Positions 53,176-64,000 of a stretch of DNA of 64,000 nucleotides are shown piece by piece. The notes under the pieces were generated by a model. The model made no database searches. It saw only the letters and a program-made list of their open reading frames with translations, and was not told the DNA's origin. The DNA is from Panulirus ornatus (lineage: Eukaryota > Arthropoda > Malacostraca > Decapoda > Palinuridae). Both the position numbers and the translations under genes were made by a program. The stretch lies in assembly GCF_036320965.1 (NCBI RefSeq), contig NC_092225.1:53493868-53557867 (forward strand). The letters run 5' to 3'. Within the stretch, counting starts at the first letter, position 1. Every line of letters begins with the position of its first letter.

Positions 53176-53584
53176 CTGAGGAACAAACCCATTTTGTGAG
53201 GCAACCAATGACTTCCTTCGGAACTGAATTTCAAAAATCAACTTCAAACACTAATACTGATTTACTTAACATCCCCAGAGATGCCTAAAAAAAACTTGGA
53301 TACCAAGAATGAAAATTACTTATGATAATCAAATCTGTATTAACACTGCGTGGTTATCAGGAAGATTGGCCTCAAAATATATTTCCCCATTTTCAAACTT
53401 ATTCTAAATTCATCTTTCATTCCCATCAGAGAAAGGTAAAAGATATAATCCTTGACCCATCCATAATGGAACTATCATATAAACCAAACATGATACTGCT
53501 AACAACCATCCTACCAAATTGATGTTTTTAGCCAACATAGTTAACAACCACTGCTATAGGAGAAAACATATCTATTTATAAATA

Positions 53585-55793
53585 ACACTGATCAGCAAAG
53601 ATTTTGTCCCATGAAAAAAATATCTGTTTCTTATATATTTTTGCACACCAAATCCAAATATATTTTCAGAATTTCTCTATCACCCATAGTTTTAGTTATA
53701 GCATACTCACATATCATTATGTGCAGTGTACAAGTACCAGTGCTCTACGGATCATTTGAAACAAAAAGTTTCACAAACACAATTATTTTCATTGTTTGTG
53801 AAGTGCAATACCTTTTTTTTTTGAAAGCCCAAGCCTAAATGAGTCACCAGGGGCCTGCAGAAACATGACTGGAAATGTTGGGACATTCAAACAGTGGCCA
53901 CTCCAGAGTAGCAGTTCTCTGTCAGTTGCAGACTAGAAATCAATGTGTAAACAGTGTCTTTTCCACTCTGTAAACAGATTGTGATTTTGTGAATTCAAGT
54001 GCTTTGTTGATACCCCATCCAGTTATAATGCCAAGAAACTGAGTAAACAGTCCGAATTCTTTCTGCTTACATCTGTGGTGAATTGATATTCATATCACAA
54101 AAATGTTCTTTCACACCTTTCATTAAAAACTGCTATGAGCATTACTTTGGTTGTAAAGTGGGTGACCAAGATAAAAGTTTGGTCCCCCCATATTTGTCGT
54201 GTCACGTGTCAGGCTTCTCATAGCATGGGCAAAGGGTTCACACTGTATGCCTTTTGCCATTCCTATGGTTTAAAGAGAACCCGAAGATCATGCTTCGGAT
54301 TACTATTTCTGCCTGACAAATATAAATGGTATAACACCAAAATCCAAGCATACTGTTATATATCCTAATTTACCATTTGCTATGAGGCCAGTACCCCACA
54401 GTCAGGAATTACCTGTGCCAGAGCCTCTAAGAAACATGACACTGAGAGATGATGAGTCTGGTGATGAGAAAGTAGACCAAGTAGAAGACAATTTGTATCC
54501 AACATTTGAAGCAAGCTGTTCTTCAAGTGAACCACATTTGTTAAGATCTTAATGATCTCATCCATGAATTAAAATTGTCTCTAAGAAACAAACCAAACTT
54601 TTGGATTCCAGGTTAAAGGGCTGGAATCTTCTTCAGAATGAAACAAAAGGTTTTTATCATGACTGCCATATCATTTTCAAGCAATTTTTCTCCCTTAAAG
54701 ATGGTCTGGTGTTTTGCAATGATGTTCGTTTTGTTATGGAGTCACTTGGCCATGAATGAGTGGCGCTTGTTTATTGACTCATCAAAAGTAAGCTTGAAAA
54801 CAGTTCTACCCAACAACAGAAATAAGGTCCCCTCTGTTCCTCTGGTTCATGCAGCTAACATGAAAGAAGCATAACATAAGCTTCTTTTGGAAAAAATTAA
54901 GTATGAATGGAATGTACATAATGACCTAAAGATTGTGGCACTTTTACTCAAAATGCAGCTTGGTTACACAAGTTCTGTTGTTTCCTCTGTGAGTGGGACA
55001 GCCAGGACAATAAATATCATTATGTAAAGAAAGTTTGGCCAAAACGAACATCACTGACTCCACTGAAGAAGAATGTTATCAATCCTCCTCTTGTTGATCC
55101 TGAGAAAATTTATCTGCCTCCTTTCCACATTAAGCTCAGGCTGATGAAGAACTTCTTCAAAGGTATGGATAAAATGGACCATGGACACATATCGGTGATG
55201 CAAAAATCAAGGAGGGTATTTTTGAAGGAACACAGATCAGGGAACTGCTTCGAGACGAAAAGTTTGATGGAGAGCTAAAGGAAGTTGAAAATGCTGCGCG
55301 GCTGTCATCTACGCAAGTTTGCAATGATTTTTGGGGGAATCACAGATCAGGAAACTGATCTGCAATGTCTACAAATTCACTTTTTGGACTGGCACTTAGA
55401 CTTTTTCCCGAAAAATCTTAAGGCAGTCAGTGATGAGCACGGCAAAAGATTTCACCAGGATATTTTGGACATGGAAAAGTGGTACCAAGGAAAGTGGAGC
55501 TCCTCCACATTGGCAGATTACTGCTGGACACAGAGGAGGGCTGTTCCTGAGGCCAAATACAGCCAAAAATTGTACACTTCTACATTTTAGAGGAAAATTC
55601 TTAAGTGTAATACCAGCCTTATTTATCAAATGAGTGATATACAATTATTTTGAAATTCACTTGTCTGTCACTAAAAAACCATACCTGATAGAAAAATTCT
55701 AAAAACATATCTAAGTTTAGCTAAAAAGTACACTGAAGTCCACCTAGTTTAGTACATGGGACGAAAAAAAGGTAAAATTTTGTTGACCAGTGT
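53585..55793 (+). mobile_element. TIR-bounded 2.2-kb DNA element carrying a decayed arthropod multi-copy gene
   Basis: The left end starts ACACTGATCAGCAAAGATTT. The reverse complement of the right end starts ACACTGGTCAACAAAATTTT. The ends share about 18 of 22 positions, and a GTCCCATG block follows both at slightly different spacing. AATA lies directly outside each end (53581-53584 and 55794-55797), a possible 4-bp target duplication, though AT-rich chance matches are likely. The interior gene (54120-55590) fills most of it. The class of DNA transposon is unknown to me. Confidence 0.68.
54120..55590 (+). pseudogene. Decayed copy of a repetitive arthropod gene family of unknown function
   Basis: Recognisable blocks in changing frames. 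Near 54130 is a Cys-containing start with GDQDK. Then RPVPHSQELPVPEP and an acidic stretch (54383-54470) and EPHLL. Then NEWRLFIDSSKVSLKTVL and VHAANMKEA (54757-54870), LKIVALLLKMQLGYT (about 54930), WDSQD, NPPLVDPEKIYLPPFHIKL (about 55083-55135), and HLDFFPKNLKAVSDEHGKRF then HQDI and KWSSSTLADYCW (55400-55530). I recall this order from many unannotated multi-copy proteins in insects, crustaceans and Hydra. Stops and frameshifts break it at least five times. Confidence 0.72.
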
Positions 55794-55797
55794 AATA

Positions 55798-56351
55798 TAC
55801 AAGCTAACGAAGATGAATAAGCAATATATCTGTATGAAAATATGTCTATGAAGATGACTACCAATAATTATAGCATAAAGCATCAGCAGCTTTATATCAA
55901 TTACAGTGCAATGTAAAGCCATACAAATAAAACCATAGATCAATGATCTGGTAACAAAACTCATCTGTCTTAATAATCAAACTATGAACACTTACTTTTC
56001 TTACACTTCTAACCATAAAAAAATCCATGAAAACATATACTGAATTATAACTTTACAAGTAAACAAGAGTGATATTCTTTACTTTTTCTTCAAATACATG
56101 CTTGTCTTTCCCACTTTTGAGAGATAGCAGCAGGAATTGAGTCATAAGAAAAACTAACTAACTTCAAAGAATAGTATATCATGTGTCTCAAAAGTATGAA
56201 TAATGAAAATCAATTATCTAGTAACATAACTCAAGTGATTTAACAGTCAAGGTTTGAACACTTACTTTCTTTGCATTTGTGACAAGAAAAATCCAAAAAC
56301 GCATTTACTGATTGTGAAAAATAAATGTATGTTGAATACAGTTTAATGTAT

Positions 56352-56353
<2 letters not shown>
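55798..56353. other. AT-rich sequence, nothing recognised
   Basis: Non-coding; two short similar stretches near 55990 and 56260 (GAACACTTACTTT...AAAATCCA) suggest a small local duplication. Confidence 0.4.

Positions 56354-56394
<41 letters not shown>
56354..56394. repeat. (CA)n microsatellite at the 5' end of a LINE
   Basis: About 20 units, directly followed by the truncated start of LINE-A copy 21. Confidence 0.92.
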
Positions 56395-56397
<3 letters not shown>

Positions 56398-57263
56398 CAA
56401 AAATGGGTATGTTTGAAGGAATAGTGGTTCCAACAATGTTTTATGGTTGCGAGGCATGGGGTATAGATAGGGTTGTGCCAAGGAGGGTGGATGTTTTGGA
56501 AATGAAATGTTTGAGGACAATATGTGGTGTGACGTGGTTTGATTAAGTAGTGAAAGGGTAAGAGCTGTGTGGTAATAAAAAGAGTGTGGTTGAAAAAGCA
56601 GAAGAGGGTGTGTTGAAATGGTTTGGAAACATGGAAAGAATGAGAGAGGAAAGACTTACAGAGGATATATGTGTCAAAGGTGGAGGGAACAAGAAGTGAG
56701 AGACCAAATTGGAGGTGGAAGGATGGAGTGAAAAAGATTTTGAGCGATCAGAGCCTGAACATACAGGAGGGTGAAAGGCGTGCAAAGAATAGAGTAAATT
56801 GGAATGATGTGGTATACCGGGGTCGATATGCTGTCAATGGATTGAACCAGGGCATGAGAAGCGTCTGGGGTAAACCATGAAAAGTTTTGTGGGGCCTGGA
56901 TGTGGAAAGGGAGCTGTGGTTTCAGTACATTACACGTGACAGCTAGAGACTGAGTGTGAACGAATGTGGCATTTGTTGTCTTTTCCTAGCGCTACCTCAC
57001 GTGCGTGCAGGGAGAGGGGGGGTGCCATTTCGTATGTAGTGAGGTGAAGATGGGAATGGATGTAGGCAGCAAGTATGAATATGTACATGTGTATATATGT
57101 TGGTGTATGTATATGTATGTATACGTTGAAATGTATAGGTATGTATATGTGCATGTGGGCATTTATATATATACATGTGTTTAGGGGTGGGTTGGGACAT
57201 TCTTTTGTCTGTTTCCTTGCACTACCTCGCAAATGCGGGAGACAGCGAATAAGTATAATAAAA

Positions 57264-57266
<3 letters not shown>
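56395..57266 (+). mobile_element. LINE-A copy 21: C-terminal arm and long 3' UTR
   Basis: Begins at GAGCAAAAATGGGTATG (MGMFEGIVVPTMFYGCEAW) and has several frameshifts in the arm (ERPNWRWKDGVKKIL at about 56700). The long 3' UTR carries both modules and a tail GCGAATAAGTATAATAAAAG. Microsatellites bound it on both sides. Confidence 0.86.

Positions 57267-57306
<40 letters not shown>
57267..57306. repeat. (TG)n microsatellite between two LINE remnants
   Basis: About 20 units, between the tail of copy 21 and the start of a diverged LINE remnant. Confidence 0.92.
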
Positions 57307-57310
<4 letters not shown>

Positions 57311-57990
57311 AACAGAAAAACATTGGAAGAAATGAAGTGTTTTAGATACCGGAGAGTGGACATAGCAGCAAATGGAACCATAGAAGATGTGATGAGTCAC
57401 AGGGTAGGTAAGGTGGCAAAGGTTCTGCTGACAATGAGGAATGTGTGGAAAGAATGGTCACTCTCTGAGAGGGTAAAAACAATTATGTTTAAAAACATCT
57501 GGATATAATGGTCCTGATGGTGATGTATGAAGTGAGGCATGGGCTGAAGATATGAATGTAAGGAAGGTTAATGTGATGAGGGCTAATCAAATAAAATAAT
57601 GATAAGGTAAGAGAGGTTTTGTAATAAAAGCAGGGTTGAGAGAGCTGTACAGGGTGCGCTGAAGTGGTTTGGACAAAATTGACTGAGGGGACAATGAGAA
57701 GGGGAAGACTAAATAATGGAGTGAATATGATTTTGAGCACTTGAGGCTTGAACATGTAGAAGGGTGAAACTGGAGCAATATGGTACACAAGGGGCAACAT
57801 GCTGTTAATAGAATGAACCAGGGCATGTGAAGTTGCCAAGGGAAATCATGGAGCTGTGGGACCAGGTTATGGATTAGTGTAGTTTTGGTGTACTACACAT
57901 GACAGTTAGAGTTAATGATAGTAAATGTGGCCATTTTTTCATTTACTCCTGATGCTACTTCACTAATGTGGCTCTTGACAAACAAGTATG
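57307..57990 (+). mobile_element. Strongly diverged LINE-A-like remnant
   Basis: The start encodes NRKTLEEMKCFRYRRVDIAA, then NGTIEDVMSHRVG and a LLTMRNVWKEWSLSERVK stretch, clearly the FRYLGVDLAADGTMEAEV...NVWK region of LINE-A. The C-terminal arm and 3' UTR follow with many indels (CAGGGCATGTGAAG at about 57820, CATGACAGTTAGAG at about 57897, and a hairpin-module relic GATGCTACTTCACTAATGTGG at about 57950). Far older than the other copies, or a related family. Confidence 0.72.
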
Positions 57991-60900
57991 AAAAAATCAG
58001 TGAACTACCGCATGAACTTAGCAAAATAATCATCACTGAGCGAAAGGAAACTCCCTGTCTTCTTCGGTATCAGTTTTCATAAGCAAATGAGAGCATCCTT
58101 TCACCTAAAAGCCCAAATGATAATGAAAGAAGTATATGTATTGTTCTGTGACTTTATCTCTGACAGTAATTGCAACTGAATTTCTGAATATATCATGATC
58201 TTACTAAAAGTGATGATAAAATTATAGAGTGAGGAAATCTGAGAGTTATCAAATTTGGCATGAAGTGGTTCACAAAAGAAAGATGCTGCTAAGATGGTAA
58301 CAGCATGAGAAAAAGAAATACAGAAAGACTAACTACGATAATACACATCTCAGATTGGGATTAACAGAATGGAGAGTAGAAACCCAGGAAAGTTACCGAA
58401 AGTGAGCAAGAAAATTTCAAGCACAAAAAAAAAAAAAAAATCATTCTAAAACTGAGGTGAATAGAGTAGTTGTTCAAGATTCTGTGTTGCACCTACCTTT
58501 GAAAATCACGAACAGTAAACTTGACACAAGCATATCACTAGGAATATGAAATCATTCAGGTATTTTACCATAAAGGTGAAGAGTTTATGGGGAATAGAAG
58601 AAAGAAATAGATAGATGTAAAGCACAAAAAAGTAGAAAATATAGACTAAATAACTGCAATCCCTTATCTGACTACTGTGGGCAATATATAAAAAAATGAA
58701 TTTAGAATAAAAGGTGATGAGCAAACAGTTGTTGAGTTATTATGGAAGAAGAGCAGTGGAGTGATTTAAAATTGAATGGAACAGATAAACAAAACCAATG
58801 AAATGAGTCTTAAATCGTTAATTCTCTAATCTGTACTGTGTCCTTTATTACCACACATCTTGCCCCGACTGGCCTAGAGTGCCTTACCAGATCTTATCAC
58901 ACTTGGCAAGATGACAGCCCATGGTCTGAGGTTTTGACTGATTTTGCATTTTCTACGATGCCACCTGCTGCCTGAGCGCCAAAAAAGTGATTCTCCATGG
59001 GACATGGCTAGCCACTACATCTACATCCACATCCTGAGTGTAAAGCAAAAATGTCATGGCTAGCCCATATTTTTACGTCTGTACAATTAGCTTACACAAA
59101 GATTCGACATACTGAAGCAAAACAAATGAACTGAGAGTTGTGCTGCAGCTTTTGATCATAGTGTTTCATGGCTGTCTAAATGACTCACTACTACCATAAC
59201 ACAGGATGACTACTAATAAAACTAGGCACATTTTACAGAAAGTACATAACTCAAATTATCTACAATGGCCATTATGAGAACCATTAAATAATTATGTTTA
59301 CTAAGCATATAATGATGAAATAAGAAAATTCTCTGTGATGGCTCTCTCACGTAATGTTCGAGTACATGATCGCTACTCAATCCTGATTTTGTAGTTTAAA
59401 AACTGATAAAATTCTAAATTATTACGTTGTTATCACATAAAGTGTTGAAAAGCCATTCTTTTAGCAGCTTGATTCATTGCTGTCTAAATCACATCAATGT
59501 CATAGTAGTTTCATCATTTTAATTTTCATACAAAAAGTACCAAGCAAACCTGTTCTCAGGGATTATTTAGCTGATTAATAAAACTATGCCTCTTACTTAA
59601 TGCAGATATCAACTCAGACTTACTTCATTAATTCACTTTAAACACAGTTTCAGATCACTAGGTTTTGATGATCAAGAATTGTGAGTCTGAATCTTCAAAA
59701 GAAAGTATGAACATAAGAAATATATTCATAAACTTTCATTTTGATAAGTAACAAAACCTTCCACAGACTGTCTAATGCTGCGTTGGGTGAGGTATAATCA
59801 CACTTTCACACATAGTTTCTGAACTATAATATCTAAATATAATCAGATCATCAGATTCTTGGAATATGTGTAACTGAGTTAAGAAGCTGTACGCAACTGA
59901 TCCATCCAATGTGAACTGGAATGGAGTTGGTGATGACAGACTGATAGATAGTGAATTCATTTGTTCTCTTGGAGGGATGTACTGCAAGTTATCTATGTGT
60001 TTGTTAGTGCAGATGTGTGTCTGGAGAGACACATGTATTTTCATACTAGTATGATTAGCAGGTAAAGGCTGAGTAATAATGTCTGAATTCTGATCAAAAT
60101 CTAATCAGCGTAGATAAAAAAGAGAAAACTCTATCATTTGCCCATCACCAAATATCTAACTAGCCATCCATTGCATAAGATTGAAAGTAAACTGACAGGA
60201 TGCCTATCATGAGGTCAGTGGTAAGACAAGGAACAGGCAATGCTACAAGAATTGGGGTTATTTGCAACAGGGCTACGTAACCAGCAACAGTTGCTTGACA
60301 ACTGTCATTTGTACAGAGGCCTTTCCCTAAGAAATTATATACAAGGTTTTTAGTTAAACTTTTAGGCACAGAGTGCTATTGAAAAGGAGAAAAATCAACT
60401 TATCACTTGAACAGGAGGTAATTCAGTTCAGCTGGATGAGTTTTTCCACTAAAAGCATAAAGACATGTCAGTACTATTAGCTAATTAATGCATTTATATG
60501 TCAAAAAAATTCTTATTTAAATCAAATGATACTGCCTATGGTGCTTTAATTAAAACATGTTTACCACATTATTAGTATTTACCACATTATCAGCAATGGG
60601 TGAAACTGACAAGCAGTAAAAAATCTGCCTATTTCTCATACCAAGTATAAGTTTAACATCACATTCCTAGCAGCATCATTGACGGTATGTAACATTTAGT
60701 AATAATCTACTTTTGCCCTTTTACTTATGTGTTAACTAACTCATCTAAAAAAATCAATGAACCAGTTACTAAAATTGCTATAAATCCTTATACAAAACTT
60801 TAAAAACAAATCTTACTTTCAATATAAAGTAGATAAGATTATGTCAGATTAGGTTTCGTATGGTTAGGTGTAAGCAGGTTAAGATGGCGAATTTTGTTAC

Positions 60901-61540
60901 AAAAATCAAGAAGTCAGCCTATCCTAACCTAATCCAGCTCATTTTGCATGGAAAAATTAAAATTCTTTCTTCAAAATTCAAAACAGAAAAGAAGGAATTT
61001 GGGTGACGTAAACATTACTTTAACAGGTCAATTAGATTAATTCATAAATAAAATGGCAAAAGGAAAGTATGAAATTACCCATGATTCTGTCTCCATTAGT
61101 TTAGTATTTGTCAATTCTTATTACTATTTCAAGATTAACCCTGTTAGATTCCACTTAGTCTTTTTTTTATTTCAAACAAACCAGACCTCTATCTAACCTA
61201 GATAACATCAAATCCATAATGGTCAGTGAGGTCAAGGTTGAACCCTCCTTACTATTTCCCCCAAGATACAAATGCAACTGAATATTGCACATTATTATTT
61301 CAATCACTGATAACATTTTATTACTTTCAGTTAAATTCAATTTATAAACATCACTGAAAGTTTTCCTAATGGTTGTTTGCTAAGACAATTATATTTAAAA
61401 AAAAGTCTTGGTTGGTGCTATCTATAAAATGATACCAAGGTTGAAAAAATGTGATTCACTTTGGGAATGGTGCTCTATTTGCATAGTTTAAGCAGAAAAC
61501 CATACCACCATCACAAAGCTCTTACTCTTTTTTAGAATGT
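57991..61540. other. AT-rich sequence upstream of the host exons, nothing recognised
   Basis: No convincing exon or named repeat. A longer minus-strand frame (60044-59772) has no recognisable domain. Near 60845-60950 short TTAGGTTAGG-like motifs occur on both strands, as is common in arthropod introns. Confidence 0.4.
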
Positions 61541-62660
61541 AAGACTTTATATCCATTCAAGGAAACAACAACCTATGTATGCCACATCAGATCCTCCAGA
61601 TTCACTTGTTGAGAGCTTCCAATGACAAGAAAAGTCCTCTTCAAGTCCAGGCATTTAAGGAATCAGAATACAGAGCTAATGCGATACAGAGGTAAGGAGG
61701 AATTGAAATAACCTACCTTTTAAAAAGGGGAAGGTCACAGCTGTTTGGATAAACATGGGAAAGTAAAGTGTTCCAAAGCTAACCTGAGATGGTAAAGAAA
61801 TAGATATCACAATGGCCCATCCTTGACTAGCCAGCAATCACGAAGTAATCAAGGGAAGCAGTGAACTGGCATACATTATAAGGTCTAGGCACACAAACAG
61901 CCAGTTAGTGGGAGCATAAACCAAAATAATATCTAGCAATAGAGGGAAAGAGGACCAATACAGAATTACGGTATATGGTAAATGAAGCAAGTTCTGAGGT
62001 CAGACTGGGAGAACTGATACATCTCATTCAGTGAGACTATTCTCTCAAGTCTGTATGTAAAGCAAAAGCTGCCCAAAATGTAACAGCAGTATTCTATATA
62101 GGGACAAACTGATCCTCTGCACAGTTGAAAATTATGTTCAAAGAAGAATCTTTGGCATCAAAACAGGAACCCTAGTTTGTCAGATAAACAATATGCTACT
62201 TATAGGTATTTTCTAATTTTTGTAAGATATATCAGATGTTATGATGACACTGAATGGGTTTAATATGTTCAGTAGTGGAATTATAGTCTTTTAAGGATAT
62301 GGGTAAATTATGAGGAGCTTTAAAAATATTACATTTGGAAGAAACTGCCTCACTGGAAATCTAGTCCAAATCTTAGTATAAGATAGTTGTGACTAAACAA
62401 AACAAAGATTGAGCAAGAAAGGTAGAACACATCTGAAAGGCTAGGACAACAGAATTTGGTTATTTCTTGAAGAAAGGAGAGCTTTTATAGAAAAAAAAAA
62501 AGAGGAACATACAAGACAAGAAAGAAGACATTAATATCGTCACGAAAATAAGGAGAGGTTGATCCATCACCAATTTCAGAAACAAGTTTGCCACAGATGA
62601 AACAATATGAGGAAACAGAGTACACAAGGGAAATTTGGTGGAGTTCTGGCCCAAGTGTTA
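61541..62660. repeat. Degenerate dispersed repeat, including repeat family 3 copy b (61715-61890)
   Basis: The 61715-61890 part aligns with 37465-37645. The flanking sequence up to about 62660 has the look of an old decayed element (GCAAAAGCTGCCCAAAATG, AACAGCAGTATTCTATATAG) but I cannot classify it. No reading frame of note. Confidence 0.4.
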
Positions 62661-64000
62661 AACTCTTATAAGATTTTGAAATACCAGGGTCTATAACACA
62701 GGATTTCCCACTCACTCTAAGAGGATGGCCAGATAAGAATGAATATCACCTTGCCTCATAATGGCCATAACAATAATCAGACATAAGGCTATAAGAGTTA
62801 AGATTCTTAGGGAACGAGACTCAAGGAGAACTTCAAAGACTTTGGAAAGAGTAGAAGTCAAGAATAATCAACCTATTTTGAAGGCTTTATCAAAGCACAT
62901 TTCCAAAAGAAGAGCAATCTAGTTTTCAGAAAAAAAGCTAAACAGACAAATAAGCATAGGTGCAAGTGTAGAAGGAAAGTAAGCATAGATACAAGTGCAG
63001 AAGCATATTCCTTCAAAATGCAAAAAGAAGTACCACCTGGTCCTTATTCCTTGCTTGTGTCCAAAGGGAGGTGCATCACTGGGTAAGGGAAAGTTAGGGT
63101 TATTAAGGATTATAATAATGAAAATCCCTTAGACCATCACTTAGAATAATCACAATACATCCAGTAATAAGGTGATGCAAGAAAAGTAAATAAAATCAGC
63201 ATAATGCCATATGAAACACCAGTACTAATGTACCCCTTATATTTAAGAATAACCACTTCGAAAATCATATGAAACAAAAATTTCTTTTCCTTAGAAATAC
63301 AGCTATGTTCTGACAAGGACATTCATATAAAAAGTATTTTTCTGACCTCGGTTTGGCTAAAATAGACAAGATTAGAATTCTGGTAATTATTTAGTTTAAG
63401 GGGACAATATCAATCACTTTAATGTTTCACTAATTTCATTTTGCAACAAGAGTATACAGTACTCTCAATAAGATAGCAAAGGACCATGATTTGGAGCAAT
63501 CTTTTTTTCATTCTACAAGAGATATGCTGACAGTGACGGAGGTAATGATGATCAAGGAAAATGTTAAATAACGTATGGTAATGCGCGTGAAATACTCATA
63601 GAAATCAAGGGAACCTCAAAAAACTTCACTCAACTTCCTCTAATGGCCAAAATTTAACTAATATTTCAACTGTTAAATTAACATTATTACATCTTTGATG
63701 AATATGTCGTGATCTGGACCACAACATGCGGTTCAAAGCAGATTACCAGGTTGTTGACATTTCAACCTTAACACTGATAATTACAGTATATATCAGTTTC
63801 TAAAGAAGTTTCGTGATTTTACTAAGTTCTGAAGCTATCTTCTTTAATTGTCAATTAACCCCAATTTTCCTCGAAGTTCATAACCCCTTCCCAACGACCA
63901 CTTTATCACTGTAGAATAAAGGTAAAGTGTCCCAAATCACAACTTCTTGGTCTCAATATCAATACAGCACAGCTATCAATGAGAAATGAAAGACAAGATA
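62661..64000. other. AT-rich sequence, nothing recognised
   Basis: Non-coding as far as can be judged. A weak acceptor-like site (TTTATTCTACAG on the minus strand, about 63915) is followed by about 20 open codons and a stop, with no donor. Confidence 0.4.

Noticed and set aside
59772..60044. 90-aa minus-strand frame as a further host exon
   Set aside because: No recognisable domain, no clear acceptor and donor pair, and phase cannot be tied to the SH3 gene.
60840..60950. TTAGGTTAGG-like motifs as telomeric repeats
   Set aside because: Only a few degenerate units on both strands; common in arthropod introns.
63880..63930. Acceptor-like TTTATTCTACAG on the minus strand as an upstream exon
   Set aside because: About 20 open codons run into a stop without a donor, so it cannot precede exon 1.

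Overview
This is eukaryotic nuclear DNA from an animal with large, repeat-swollen introns. The repeat families, the CENP-B/Tigger-type transposon, a repetitive arthropod gene family at 54-55.6 kb and GT-AG splice signals point to an arthropod. I favour a decapod crustacean (lobster, crayfish, crab or shrimp), from recognition and not from a search. There is no bacterial-style gene organisation. Nearly all long open reading frames belong to broken retrotransposons.

Host gene. Four short minus-strand exons fit together in phase and appear to be the only host coding sequence: 53175-52973, 31678-31544, 15064-14965 and 1392-1262, in transcription order. Exons 1 and 2 each encode half of one canonical SH3 domain. 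Exons 3 and 4 encode a Gly/Ser/Thr-rich, low-complexity tail. The three introns are about 21.3, 16.5 and 13.6 kb. The gene continues beyond the exons seen here at both ends.

Repeats. One family of RTE-like non-LTR retrotransposon (here 'LINE-A': AP endonuclease, reverse transcriptase and a basic C-terminal domain in one ORF) makes up over half of the sequence between 3 and 51 kb. At least 22 copies are present, mostly plus strand, so antisense to the host gene. A full-length copy with target-site duplications (TSDs) lies at 32697-36222 and gives an element length of about 3.5 kb. A roughly 240-bp SINE-like element (4 copies) looks like the LINE's 5' end joined to a LINE-type 3' tail. Many LINE junctions coincide with (AT)n, (CA)n or (TG)n microsatellites. 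At 42.4-51.1 kb young copies form a nested block with head-to-tail, tail-to-tail and head-to-head junctions.

Other mobile DNA. A decayed Tigger/pogo-type transposon with TIRs and TA duplications (15903-17625) carries a nested LINE. A 2.2-kb TIR-bounded element (53585-55793) carries a decayed copy of a repetitive arthropod gene of unknown function. There are fragments of CR1-like LINEs (about 19.2-19.6 and 30.8-31.3 kb), a second RTE-like family (36.6-37.4 kb), a very diverged LINE (57.3-58.0 kb), and three unclassified dispersed repeat families. The ends of the window (1-2.6 kb, 58-64 kb) are AT-rich and hold nothing else I can recognise.
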